DNA of 64,000 nucleotides from Cristatella mucedo (Eukaryota; Bryozoa; Phylactolaemata; Cristatellidae), in NCBI GenBank assembly GCA_009760855.2, contig WPIO01000182.1, positions 354,501 through 418,500 of the forward strand, written 5' to 3'. Below are positions 34,323 to 46,482 of this stretch, one piece after another. The notes under the pieces were generated by a model. The model was not told where the DNA came from. It was given only the letters and a program-made list of their open reading frames with translations, and did no database searches. The translations under genes were made by a program, and so were the position numbers. Positions within the stretch are counted from its first letter, which is position 1. Each line of letters opens with the position of its first letter.

Positions 34323-36853
34323 CTCATCCTGCTGCACCATCTTATCCCGCCGCTCCCACGTCATGTATTTCAAGCCCCTCAGGCGAGCCAGATCGTGGTA
34401 GCAGCGGTCATCTTCGCAGTTGTAGCTGAAACGAGTCGGCACCAGGATGCGCCTGCGACATTGCCCTTTCCTTGCCCACGCATAGCAGACGGCCTCCCAC
34501 GCAAAGGGGCGGGCATCTCACTCTGGGAGCAGCAGCAGGAAGCTGCCGCGAGCACGACAGCAGCGGCAGCGACATCTAGCTACTATGTGGCGGTTATTGA
34601 GCTTAAACCAGGCGATTAACCAGGATCGATACAATGAGTGAGTCGAACTCGTGTGTCGTGGGCAGAAAACCTTAGCGGGGCCGAGTTTAGGACCAGTGCA
34701 AGGGGGACACGTCTCGACTTGCCACGCCCACGTGTGACATGTCATGAGTTTTGCTCAAATTGCAAATGAAGCCCTTCGTTTTTCCTCATACGTCCAGTGT
34801 CTAGAATGAGATTTAGTTCTTGTGAGGGCACCACTCAAATGTTTACTATTACTATTTGCTAATATTTCATCCCTGACCAGCTCGTCCGGCATGTCAAAAT
34901 ACGATCAACACGGCAAAACATAAAAAAATGGAGATCCTAAAAAGGACATTCGTACGATACAAATTGCAAAGCTATGCACAACAAGCACTGCAGTAGGTCA
35001 GTCTGCTGGTGCACGTGACCGAACAGCTCGCTGGCTGCGCAGCTGCAGGGACGACAGCAATCATAACCAGGCGTATCGAAAGACTGACTCAGCCGCACAG
35101 CTCACATCTCCATCAAGACGCCCCAGTCTGGCTGAAACAGTCCGTGCGTAAGTCCGGCGCCATGAAGACCGATGAAAATGTCACTGCTATGAGTCACCTG
35201 CAAAGGAGGCACACCATCCATGTCTGCAAGCAGAGGCAGCGCAGCGGCAAGAGCAGCATTAGATGGGACGCGCGGTGCCCAAGAGGCAGGCCGAGTTGTT
35301 GGCACAGCATGCATGCCAGTGCGGTTAAAAACCAGGTTCCCTGTGCGGCCTCAGCTAAACCCGTAACCCTGTTGGCGTCGAGAACCCTGCAGCGGTACAT
35401 GGAGGCCCGTGTAGCAGCCGTTTGCACCGTGCACAGGCTCACTGATTATTACTTTTTAATTGTTATCCGAGGCTACCGTGCAGTGCTCATGCCAGAGATG
35501 CGCCACGGCCGCGCATGTGCAACACCGGCCATGCTGGTGGCGCCACCTGTGGGTGCCCACGGTGGCAGCGCCGCGGGTCATATGCTTGCCAGCCGAGGCT
35601 GGCCACTGACGCTAGCAACTGCAGCATGCACGATTTAATTTTTTTCTAAAATTAATCAATAATCAAAATTGGCTTTACGCACCTCGAGTTGGTCAATAAA
35701 CGATAGCTGACTGCAACAAAGTGGCTGGTACACATGTCGAACGGCAGACACGAACACCACCATACAGAACGGGGCAAGTGCATATCAAAGCAGGACTTGC
35801 TTGCAGTACAGAGCACGGCTTCTGCTCATCTGAGAATAAATTGCCCACCACAGAAGCACTAAGTACTCACTCCAAGCTGTACTGTACGTTTCGAACTTCG
35901 TACTCGCGCACTGTTTTCAGGGCACCGACGAGGTCGGCCTCGTTGAGAATGTTCCTGTACTGAGCCTTGCGGCTCAGCAGCGTCACGCGGATCTTTCCTG
36001 GCTGTGTAGACATAGCAAGTCGAACAGCAGTGTGCACAATAACATAAAAAAAGAGGATGTATGAACACAGTTAAAAGCAGTGGCATAAAATGAAGGCTCA
36101 GTCGATTCTATATGTAGTCTGAGCCTCGGCCGAGCTATTGCTTTGCTGCTGCTTCTACAAAGGGCGCTCAATTGAACCTGCACGAGTGCTGCTGCTATCT
36201 CTTTGAAGGAGACGACTACGACTGACCAAGGGCTTGCATTCTACAAGCAGACACAGTATGTGCGTGCACTAGAGAAACAGAGAAGGAATAAGGCAGGCAG
36301 CAAAAGGAAGAGAAACAGACAGAACGAAAGAGAGACGCATAGAGAATAAAAGTGAAAACATGAGGACATAGGGAATAGAAAGAGAGAAAGAGAGAGCGAG
36401 AGACAGACAGACAAAGAGAAAGATAAAGGAAAATATAGAGAAAACAAAAAGAGAAAACTGGGAGGAGAATCCAGCAAAAAGAGAATACGAGGCGAAAGAA
36501 AAGAGAGAACGACATATAGACTATAGAGAAAGAGAGAACGGAAAACGTGTGAATAGAGAAAGAAAGAATAGAGACAGAAAGAGGCAATACAAAGAGCAAA
36601 AGTATTGAGATAAGTAGAGAGTTAAGTGAGAGAACGGAGAGAACGAAGAAGGGAGGAGCGGGAAAAGCAGAAGGCTGTGCCATACTCAGGGGGGAGGTGC
36701 CAAGGGTCCCAGTGGGTGGATATGACACAAGATCAGATACAGGTCTGGACACCTAAGCAAATAGTGACTGCACTAGAGTCCAACAGTACAGCATACCCAC
36801 ACACTACCCTTGTTGCTCACTTAAACGATAGCTGCATCAAACAATGACCCTTC

Positions 36854-36914
<61 letters not shown>

Positions 36915-36982
36915 ACTGTCTGCCGTCTAGCTATTAACATCTATCTATCTATCTACCTCAATTTATATCTATCCTCGCGCGT

Positions 36983-37024
<42 letters not shown>

Positions 37025-40000
37025 ACACACACACACACACACGCAAGCGCACACAGAGGGAGGCCACCTGAGCTAAGATACGACTACTCTCCAAGCACAG
37101 CTGGTGAGCTCCCAGCTGATCACTGACCTGCACTGAGTGCTGAGTTATGTTAAGCCGGTGCAGCACGTGCTGTGAGAAGGCACGGAATAGGCTGCTTCCA
37201 TAGCAACCATTAATCTAAAACAGCCGTCCACAAAAGATGTGTTCTGAGCTGCTCATGCTCTGTCGCGAAGCTACAGACGGCCAAGTTCAGTGCTAAGCAT
37301 GTCCCATCCTTACCAGAGGCATATTGTAGTACAGACCAAATCGCTGTCGGGGAAGCATGGAGAAGACAGCATCCTTGAAGCAGACCTTAAGCACGAGAGA
37401 GCATCTTGTCAGCAAACTGGGATACCAGGAGCTACTCAAATGCTTACAACACGCGAGGCATTTTTGCACATCGGCAGCAAGTACTGATCGCAGAGAGACC
37501 TGCACATGAAAAAGAGGCCAAACTCCGTCAGCAGTATGCCCTATGGAGACTCAACAAAAGCATCAAGGTGCAGCCACACCAGCAAGCAGCTACTGGTCTA
37601 CGTGACCAGATGCCTAACTTTTTTTTTATATAAGACTCCTTTGGGTCTGTGAGATTCACTGTAAGGACCGACGGCCAGTTCAGGAAAAAAGCAGCATGAA
37701 AAAGTACGCAAAGTATGTATGTATGCCAAGTATGACGCTGCAAGAAAGAGCAGAAATTTTTCGGATCAGGTCAAAGGATCGGTGTAGTGGATGTTCACCT
37801 GTGAATGTGGTCAAAAACTTACTTCAATTCGAATCTAACATCAAGCTCGTGGTGGATTTGGCACTGAGACATTGCCACTGTCAGTGTTCGTTTACCTCCT
37901 TTTAGGACGAAAGTAATGGTAAAGTAATGGTAAAGTAAAGGTCGGCTGATGCAAAAGCCTTATTTGTATAGCCGAAGAAGAGCCTTAACGTTTACTATCA
38001 CCACTTTGTAGTGGGCAATTAATGGATCGCCCATGCAGGACTCGAACCCACAAACTGTGTCGTGAAGAGTGGGTGTCTTACCTCTGAGCTAAGACCCAGA
38101 GGCTAAACCTTATTGGCCCCCTTTCTGAAAGCATTTGTCATACTTATGCTCTGGCATTCTTTCATGATAAAAACTATCATTGGCAGGCAAACTGACATTC
38201 GTAAAAAATATTATATTATATATAAAAATAATAAATAAAAATAAAAATATAAAATATAAAAATATATATTAGGTGATTTAAAAGCCTCTTTTTTTATAGT
38301 GGCAGAAGAACCTTAACGGCTATCACCACTGCTTGAAGCAGGTAATAAAGGATCGCCTAACATCCGGGGCTATAACACCCAGTACACCTAGTTTTGACAC
38401 AGTACTCTGTTGCAATCATGACATGCCGTGTGTCGCACTATAGAGAAACCTGCAGAACTGTTGCAGCCTAGTCTGAACAAGTGTTTTAACTGGCAGCTGA
38501 AATAGGGTGCGGACCACAGTGATATGGCACATCTGCAAGCTTTCGCTCATGTCTGCTACCGGTTGAAATGACTAAGGAACTACACGAACACAATCTGAAC
38601 CAAACACATGCCTGTCCTCCACAATTAATAATGGTTGCAAACATTCAGGCAACCTTGATCAGGTTTAAATATTGATATACATAAAAGCGGGCCGGTAGCT
38701 AATAAACCAAATTTCGGAGCACGCTTAGTGTGGACACAAAATAGTAGATGATATAATAATAGTAAATGATATAATAATAGCCTGCACGTAACAAGACAAA
38801 GAATTTCTTTAAATGCATCTGATAGGACCACCAGGTGCAGCCTTTCGTGTAGCAGTTAAAACCTAAAAAGGCATCTCAACAATGGACAGAACAGACATAC
38901 AGCTGCACACTTCACCGGCACTATACTTCAGGAATGACCAATCGACAAGTTGACCGGCAAGGCCTCCCTCGAGATAGGACAATAAAGATGCTTACTCTTT
39001 TTTCAGCGAAGTCGCTCAACCGGATTATCGGATGGTCAGTAAACGCCCTCCATGTGTCGGAAAAGTAATCGCTATATCCCATTCTGCTCTAAAAGCAAGC
39101 CAAAACACGAAACAATTACCAGCGAAATCACGACTCAAGAAAACGTTTTACAGCAACTGTGATATGCATTCCATGGCACAGCTGGGTTGAGTGTACGTAC
39201 AACTGCTGCAGTCTGCACAACAGCCCATAGCAGGTAAGATTCCAGGGAAGCCCAGAAAATGCATTTTCAGCTTCTGCCATCCTACCTGGCATGTCTGTAG
39301 TTGGCATGGGAAAGTCTGTCAACCAGATTACTGGCTGACAAGAAACGCAAGACGCACGGCACATTCCTGTCGGCAGGATCTGATGCAGCAAGCCATTATA
39401 AAAGACCAAAGCATTAAATCAGGCAGGGCTCGATTGTAGGGGGAGGAGTGACTTTCCCAAAATCGCATTACGAAATGTCACCGGAACTTGCAACAGAGGT
39501 AGCCACGATGAATGGAAAATTTCTTCGGCATTACTACAGAATTCATAGACGTTACTCCTGTGCCTAGCTGCTTCATTTCATCAGCTAAGCTGCAGTAGCA
39601 CGTGACAGGTGCAGCTATCTAACGAATAACCCCACTGGGAACATTCAAGGTACACCAGAATTACGATCTAGAAACTCGAAGGTGACAAGACAGACATACT
39701 CACAAGCCCTGTTACCAGTCGTGCAAAGCACAACTGACTAAGGTTCGAGTGGCAAGTAATAAGATAACAGCAGTAATTTAAACTAATTAAACCTAAAAAG
39801 GGTATTCCAGTAATACAACCACACATCTGTTTTACTATGCAGCTTCTTTCTACCAACTCGGCCAGCCATCGACTGTAGCTTCCGGCTAAATATCCATGAT
39901 ACCGACTGCCAGTCGTCAGACTTCCACGTGTAACAACACACGAGGCCTGTAACTATAACGACACGGCCCATCACCCCTCAAAGAAAAGACCGCTTAGTAA

Positions 40001-43000
40001 AATGAGTAGACAACACGTTCCTCTCTAACTAGTAAAAACTTCCAAGCTCTCCATTGGTTCAAACCAGCAGCTACGAGGTCTCAGTCTTCAACGTGAACAT
40101 TAATGTTTGCTGATCGACTTCGGCAAGCATTGTGCGTGTCCCGAGGTGACCTATGCCAAGCTGCAAATGAGCAGTGGCAGAGCAGATTGCACACTTTACT
40201 CACATGCACGAATGCACACCAGCCATAGCTCCCCACTAGACAAATTAAAATTTTCAAAAGCAAACTACAAGCCTGCTAAGGAGATAGACTGACAAGTTCG
40301 GCCCAAACGGGCTACTAGGAACACAGCTGACATTAAAGCTGGGTTTACACGGTGAGTCTTGCTTTCTACATGTCTTACTTGATCCTTCGGTGTATACGTC
40401 ACCAATACTAGGGGGCATTAAAGACTCAGGGAAGAATTAAAAAAGACTCGACAGCCAAACGTGGTTCTACTTCTTGGCCAAGACTGAGGCAAGACTTAAG
40501 CAAACAACCAATCGTTGGCGCCGGATATGATAACGAGGTGCCTGGCAATAAAGGCAATCGGGGAAGGTAAAAATTCACCCGGATGTGCCTTGCAGAGAGC
40601 GATTTCCTACAAAAGCTGTTCCCGTGATCATCCCCAACAAAAGCTATGCTCCCATGATCAATCAGGGGGGCGGAGCAAGTAGGAAGCAAGACTTACAGGA
40701 AGGCTTGAGCATGTAAACATCCTACAAGAACAAAATACCGAAGTAGAACAGAAGTAGGTAGGAAGCAAGACTCACCGTGTAAACGTGGCCTAAAGTCATG
40801 TTTACACGGCCATTCTTGCTTCCTACCTACTAAAGGTAACGAACCGCGATGGCACACTAGCTAAAGTGGTTGTTTTCATTACCTCGGTGCCAAGGTCGTG
40901 GGTTCGATTCCTGTAGTGGGCGATCCTTTATCGCCACTACAAGCGGTGGTGATAGCCGTCAAGGCTCTTCTGTCGCTATACAAAAAGAGGCCGTTTAAGC
41001 AGCTAGGATTATTTATTTATTTATTTAAGGCAAATCAACCATCTCGTCATAGCACTAAACTTTTCTGTTGATGGGCCACTGTCTTCTCCAAAAAAGCTTC
41101 AGGGAGAACAAATTGAACCTGTGCCGGCAGAGCACGGCTGTGCCGTGTTCTGCCGACGCTTGGCAAGCCTACGAATCAATGCCCGGTAATCCAGCAAGAA
41201 GCAGTCAGGACCGGAGCGACCTAGAGTGGAGCGTCAAGAGCCGGAGCAGCTGCCAGCCGAGCACGGTGTTTAGCACCTGCTCTCCGGCAGCTTTGCTGCT
41301 AGGCAAGCCTTCTCTCGATCTCCTCCAACCACGGCTGCGGTCTCGGCACGAGCTCTCCTCCATCGGTGCACCGCTACTCAGCTGCTTCGACCCTGGTTGC
41401 ACCAAGAGCTGCTCAAGAGTGAAGGCATACTTCTAACGCCAATGCAATGCCCATGCCGTGGTCAGGACAATAGCAAGAACACGGGAAGGCATGGGCATGC
41501 AAGTTACACCCTACTACAAAGAGCATGAGCATAAACACAGCAAAGGAGCTAAGCGTAAGAGCAGAGCAACAGCGCCACTACCATCACCATCGGGAGCTAC
41601 TGCCGGCCTCCCAAAAACACACCAGCACGTGGCAGCAATGGCTCTGGAAAACGGCCAAGCTTTTGTCGAGGTACATGGCTAAAGGACATGCCAAAAAACA
41701 CGAGTCGAAGAATTATCTCAATCGCAATGAGGACTGCCGAAACCAGATCTGTGCTAAGAGAACTAGGAGGGATGGTCAAAGAGGCTGACTCCTCCCCCTC
41801 CCCCCCCCACACAGCGAGTAGGACGATCGAAACAGGGGGTAACAGCGTTGCTGAAAAAATTTCTAACGTCAGGCAGGCACCTCAGCACTGAAAAGATAAA
41901 AGGCAAACGAGCCAGCTCACTCTGCATTGCTGCTTCTATACCGGCCGAGATACCAGGCTCTAGTTCCAACCAGCAGGATTCGGGCGAAACACGTGTACGG
42001 CCAAGGCAAGCCGAGCTGAGCACATGCGAAACCTCAGCCACCGTAGCATGCCGCCCCCAAGACAAAATGGCTGCAGCCGAAAGGCCAGGCTCACTCACCG
42101 TGTCCCACATGACTATATTTACATCGGTTGAAAAGTTGTTCTCAATGTGCTGGCTACCGTAGAGGTTGATGAAGTCACAGAAATGATGGTACATATTTAT
42201 ACCTGGAAAAAACTTGAGAGATAAAGTCGCAGTAAAGCGCTCCAAGCCCCCTATGGAGGTGCCGACTGCGAGGCCTTGCTACAAAGAGGCGCAGAGCCTC
42301 ACGAACCGTCGGCAAGTAGAGACAGATACGAATGCAAGCTCAGACGATGACAAGAGGGTGCAGCGGCAACGAAGCAGTGACAAAAACAGACAGACGCTGC
42401 CAGGCCCAAACGGGGCTCTGGGCAATGCGCGCAGTGCACTCGTAGGACTGTGGCAGTGTGGCAAAGGGTCACTACAAAGTCGGCCCCCTCCTCTGCACGC
42501 ACAAGCAGTGACCGCTGTGTCACCAATACGAATCAGCCACCTGCATCGAGCTTTAGGAAATATGTCAGCCTGTCGACTATAACGTCGCACCGGTTGGTGC
42601 TAAGCGGCCGGAAGCCCAAGCTGGCATAGTCCTCCAGTTCTCCAAACCTGTGCACAGAAAATAGCGCTGAAGAGATGCGACGGAGATGCTGGCGAATGGA
42701 GGCGAACGAAGGCAGGCGAGTCAAGGCAGGCGAGCGCATGACCGCAGGTCGGGGGCGGGGCTCAAAAGTCGAAGTGGGCATGTGATGCATTCAGGAACTT
42801 AGGAATGGTTAGGTGCCGCCGCTGCTTTCATCAGGACACGCTTATGCTAGCTGCTTAAGATGCCAGATCTTACGCCGCTTGAGTAGTTAGCAGTACTGAA
42901 ACAAGTTATGGGCGATGCAGCAGCTGCAGTGCCGCGTCTCAAGGCAGGAGTGGCGCCCCCTCCCCGAACCGCCAGGCGGCACGAAAGCAAGCAGCAGGCA

Positions 43001-46000
43001 GCACGCTGCGAGAGCTGCCTCGGGCGATCGTCTCTTCTGCAAGTGTGTCCGCTCCGCTGAGCGGTGGAGCTCACCACGACTGGAGGGCGCTCTTGTGCTG
43101 CCCCTGGCTTTTCAAGTCGGTGGCTGACAGGTTGCAGTGCCCTCCAATGCGGCTGCCCCCTTTGAGTACGTTTTCTTTGAAGCTACAGCGAGTCCACAGG
43201 ACGAGCATCGAACTAGCCATCAGTCGGTCAGTTCAGCGAAGGGGCAAGCAACACTGACAGCATAGGCGCAGGCACCAAGTCTGACTTCAAGAAAGGCACT
43301 CTGGGCAGGGTCGTGTGACAGACAACCAGTCGATAACTGCAGTCACAATACACTTGAAATGCTACGACCTCCTAGCACGCACGTGACAAAGGAGTGGGAA
43401 AAGGGTGCTAGTAGTGACAGCATCATTTGAGACTGATTGCCCAGGAGCTAAGGCGCTCGCTCTTGTGCTTATGCGTGCTGACACTGTGCATGCTGCCACT
43501 AACCACATTTGCATGCTGACACTGTGCATGTCACCCCTAACCATATTATTCATTTTGTTTGTTTTTCAAACATGATTTTACTTACTATTCAATTGCATAT
43601 CACTTTGCAGCAAATGTAAAGCGCCTAGAAAGAGATTAAGTTCTCTGAGGGCGCTTTATCAAGTGCAATATTATTATTATTATTATTTACGACCGATGTT
43701 GTGGGCTCGAATCCTGCAGGGGACGATCCTGTATTGCCAACTGCAAGTAGTGGTGATGGCCGTTAAGGCTCTTTTGCACCTGAGGCTGTTAAATCAGCTG
43801 CTATTTATTTATTTATAATACGAGTCGCTTACTATCAGGTCAGGGGTAAGGTGCTTGCTGTTCGTGAACCAGGTCGTGTGTTCAAGTTTTATGGCTGGCT
43901 ATCCTTCACTACTCACTGCATCCACATGATAGCAGCTACGCCAGTTTTACTGCTCTACGGTCGAGGTCGGTAAATGAGCTGACCTTTAATACTAACAATA
44001 ACAATCATAACTTGCAATGGTACATAGCTGAAAGTAGGCACATTGGACAGGGGAACTGATGTGATCAAGTAGAGAAAAGTCACCTTGAAATAGGACACCA
44101 AGATTGTGCACACAAGCTACAGGAGATAAGCTGGCCGAGCAAATTTTTAGGGTTAGGCTTTCTCATGTACAGGTAACACTAGGTTTATGCCTAAACGGTG
44201 AGTTGGTTCAACTTTTATTCAATGCGAGCCATCCAAGAGCGAACCTCAGCCCAGGGGTAAGGTGCTTGAACTTCATTGCCCACTGTAAGAGATGGTGATA
44301 GCCGTTATGGCTGGTTTCTATACAGCATCTGTAGAGTGCCTAGAAAGAGATTCAGCTCTCTAGGGGAGCTATACAAATACAATATTGTTATTATTAATGT
44401 TATTATCTGCCAAAATAAAAAACAAGGCTGTTAAATCAGCTAAACTCTACTTTTACTTTACATGCTGCAAGGGAGTGAAGAGAGTTCGATGCACTGGAAG
44501 GCAGGGTGGAATCGAAGAATAGGTACAGCTGTGTGTGTCATCTCTATAGAGATAGAATCCTAGATTGCTCAGATGTCCGTTGACCATTGATTTCAGCACT
44601 CTGAAATCTCTCACTGAGATAGGACCTTAATCATAGGAGTGCAGTGATGCCCATGCGAGATAATAGGTGCTAAAGAAGAACTTGGTGAGCAATCATACCT
44701 ACAAAAATATGCTGTGAGATCCAGCAGAACTGCATAGAGTCGCTACCTAAGTCGTCATTTCTGAAAAGGATGCTATACACTCACAATAGTGCTGACTCTG
44801 TGTACCAATTAGCTCTAAAATCTGACTGGAACTCACTTGTAAGGTTTGAAGCTTTCATGTGCAAGTTTAACTGGTTTGCCACTCTGGGTTCTTGCGTCTT
44901 TGGTAGAAACAGAAATAGGGAGACTGGATGGAAGTTCCGAAAGTTCTCCTGGTCTAGAGCTGCCTTCTTAATGAGTGGCTTAAGAATGGCCTTTATGAAG
45001 TAAGCTTAGCATCTGATGCCAAGGACACATTTATTGTTAACTTTACTGCTACATTACATAGACATGCACTTGCCAAATCCTGTTTCCTGCTACGACAACA
45101 GTTCCAAAGGGCACGGATATTACTTCGGCTGGACCACGAATGAGCTGGACGCACAGTTCTCGGGTTTCCACCCTGTTTGCATGCAGATATTTCTTATTAA
45201 CAGCCAAGCTGGTAAGAGTGCTACAAATGCCACGGAAAGGCCACAGAGTGGGTAAGTAGCATTATCGCCTACACAGAAGGGCATAGAAATTACTTCTAGA
45301 AATTACTATCGTTAGGCGTGCATCTGTAGGTTACGGGCAGACATCACTTTGGGCTGGCTTCTTCTATGCAAGCCCTCTACAGTTGGTTGCATGAATACTG
45401 GCCAGAAAATGCCAAGGGTGTACCGTTGATGAAACGACCAAGGAGGCAATACACTAGCCTCACGGGGGGGAGAAGCAATCGTAGGATGGCTAAAGGGATG
45501 TGTAAGGCTACAAGCAGCACGGCACAACTCTTCCGGGTCGGTTGGTGGGGGGGGGGACGTTGGCCAGCCAGCCTGTACTGCGACAGGCAGAGCGCTAGCA
45601 TTCGACACGCGTTGCTCTCGAAAAAAACAGCACAGAAAAGAACGCCAGGCTCGGTTTTTACTTGATCTAGACAGATAGCAGACCTGCATCTGGACCCCTA
45701 CCTCCCTCGTGCAGAGCACGGTTTCAGAGCGACTTTCGAACTCCAGCTGAATAGGAATGGCCCGGCTGACTGGCGAGTCCAGCACAGTCAACTGTCTAAT
45801 TGTGACCAGACTCTGTGAGTTCAAAATTCTGCATGAGCAACCCTGATATCAATCTTCAATTAACAGACAGCAAAAGAGCTACTGTATATGAAACAAGCTG
45901 GTTCAAACTGCTTGAAGCCTGTTGCCTCGGACATGGTAACCAAAAACTCTAACAAGACGCCCTAAAGGCCGTGAAATGCGGCCGTAAGAAAACTTAGGTT

Positions 46001-46482
46001 CAAGCCTACCGGTCGTGAATGTCGAAGCTGTGCTGCCTGAAGTCCATGTAGATATTGGTCGCCCGGCAGTGGCGTATGTGCTGATCACAAGTCAAAGACG
46101 AGTCGCCATCAGCCAGGGGAGCGCAGTAAGTTTTCATGTCGCTTATCCGGCGCTGCACGTACCCGAAGTCACCCTGCTGCCAGAACATGCTCGCCTGCTC
46201 GGCCTTCGATTTCACCCACGTCGACTGCTCTGGGCAGGCCGGCACGCCCATCCGCATCTTTTCGTCACAACTCGGTTCGTAGCCCCAGCACCTCTGCACG
46301 TGAACTAGCTTCTGATAAGGGCACGTTTGGTCTCTCTGGCATGCTCTTTTTGTCGACGGGTTATTATAAAAGAAGTACGGTATGTGCTCGTCCGGCAGAT
46401 TGATCGCGCTCCAGTTGAACGACTCGCACGAAGTCACAGACAGCAGCAGAACGCCGACAGCGGGCAGTGAGCTACACAGCAT
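34323..46482 (-). CDS. EOGT: EGF-domain-specific O-GlcNAc transferase, multi-exon, C terminus not found
   Basis: EOGT transfers GlcNAc from UDP-GlcNAc to Ser/Thr of EGF repeats (Notch, Dumpy and similar) in the ER lumen. Exons, 5' to 3', are 46010-46482 (ATG, signal peptide [14 protein letters not shown]), 43075-43182, 42541-42647, 42099-42202, 38996-39088, 37314-37385, 37128-37214, 35871-36001, 35368-35386 (19-nt micro-exon, tentative), 35106-35197 and 34323-34425. Phases close over 1389 nt (463 codons; human 527). Motifs are [141 protein letters not shown] and [17 protein letters not shown]. All junctions are GT-AG except the last, a GC donor (GAG|GCAAGT). The roughly 60 C-terminal residues, including any ER-retention signal, were not located. 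The DxD-like site of human EOGT (AFTDYD) reads AFTDHP here. Confidence 0.95.
34755..34860 (+). repeat. LINE/SINE 3' tail remnant
   Basis: CCAGTGTCTAGAATGAGATTTAG, then TTCTTGTGAGGGCACC and an ATT-like end resemble the LINE A tail. It sits in an EOGT intron. Confidence 0.5.
36290..37045. repeat. Purine tract, (TC)n and (CA)n cluster in an EOGT intron
   Basis: About 370 bases (36290-36660) are almost pure A/G on the plus strand, in irregular AGAGA units. Then comes (TC)n at about 36857-36911, a TCTA run near 36940-36955 and (CA)n at 36984-37042. Together they fill most of the intron between exons 37128-37214 and 35871-36001. Frames of Ser/Phe/Leu-rich protein read on the minus strand are by-products of this tract. 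Confidence 0.9.
37975..38108 (-). repeat. SINE A copy, 3'-truncated or diverged
   Basis: AAGAGCCTTAACGTTTACTATC, GGATCGCCCATGCAGGACTC and GAACCCACAA match SINE A in reverse. It is preceded by a short TAAAGTAATGG repeat. Confidence 0.7.
38270..38398 (-). repeat. SINE A copy, diverged
   Basis: TAGGTGATTTAAAAGCCTC, GAAGAACCTTAACGGCTATCA and AGGATCGCC keep the order of SINE A. It is preceded by AT-rich sequence made of AAATA units that may be its tail. Confidence 0.65.
40339..40790. mobile_element. MITE-like element with long terminal inverted repeats
   Basis: The left end GTTTACACGGTGAGTCTTGC continues CTTTCTAC. The right end is its complement (GTAGGAAGCAAGACTCACCG then TGTAAAC), about 28 bp of near-perfect inverted repeat. 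TAAAG flanks both sides (40334-40338 and 40791-40795), a likely 5-bp target duplication. The 452-bp interior encodes nothing. A further end-like copy (GTTTACACGGCCATTCTTGC) follows at 40796-40834. It is a non-autonomous DNA transposon; the superfamily is not assigned. It lies in an EOGT intron. Confidence 0.75.
40835..41030 (+). repeat. SINE A, nearly complete copy
   Basis: This is the best plus-oriented copy. The head has GGCACACTAGCTAAAGTGG (A-box region), the B box GGTTCGATTCC lies near 40903, the body has GTGGGCGATCCTTTATCGCC and CAAGCGGTGGTGATAGCCG, and the tail is AGCTAGGATTATTTATTTAT. The (ATTT)n end is typical of the family. Confidence 0.9.
43465..43687 (+). mobile_element. LINE A 3' end
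   Basis: TGCTTATGCGTGCTGACACTG, CATGTCACCCCTAACCATAT, then AAATGTAAAGCGCCTAGAAAG and (ATT)n. Well preserved, without a coding portion. It is placed just upstream of EOGT exon 2, in intron 1. Confidence 0.85.
43688..43815 (+). repeat. SINE A copy, 5'-truncated, abutting a LINE A tail
   Basis: It begins at the head region (CGACCGATGTTGTGGGCTCG), carries GTAGTGGTGATGGCCGTTAAG and ends ATTTATTTAT. It directly follows the (ATT)n of the LINE A tail, so it probably inserted into that microsatellite. Confidence 0.75.
44015..44240 (-). mobile_element. LINE A reverse-transcriptase scrap, minus orientation
   Basis: GTACATAGCTGAAAGTAGGC, AAAAGTCACCTTGAAATAGG and the segment equivalent to NDDKTNL follow, in order, the text of 30040-30240. 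Interrupted and truncated. Confidence 0.65.
44245..44400 (+). repeat. Composite of SINE A scrap and LINE-type 3' tail
   Basis: GGTAAGGTGCTTGAACTTC and GATGGTGATAGCCGTTATGG come from SINE A. They are followed by GTAGAGTGCCTAGAAAGAG, an AGCTCTCTAGGGGAGC stem and an ATT run, as in LINE A and SINE C. It may be a chimeric SINE or nested insertions. Confidence 0.5.
44401..46009. other. EOGT intron 1, distal part
   Basis: There are traces of minus-oriented LINE RT sequence at about 44480-44640 and poly-G at 45546-45555. No supported gene. Confidence 0.4.

Noticed and set aside
35009-35638. Long plus-strand frame of 209 codons
   Set aside because: It is antisense to EOGT exon 35106-35197 and its introns, has no motif, and its openness follows from GC-rich DNA.
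36216-36752. Minus-strand frame of 178 codons rich in Ser/Phe/Leu
   Set aside because: It is the translation of an A/G-rich simple-sequence tract in an EOGT intron.
40835-41030. tRNA gene (B-box GGTTCGATTCC)
   Set aside because: The same text recurs in many copies with a long body and ATTT tail, so it is the head of a SINE, not a functional tRNA.
45312-45824. Possible EOGT exon after exon 1 (phase-compatible frame near 45.7-45.8 kb)
   Set aside because: The true second exon at 43075-43182 matches the family ([15 protein letters not shown]) and fits both phases exactly, so the earlier segment is intron.
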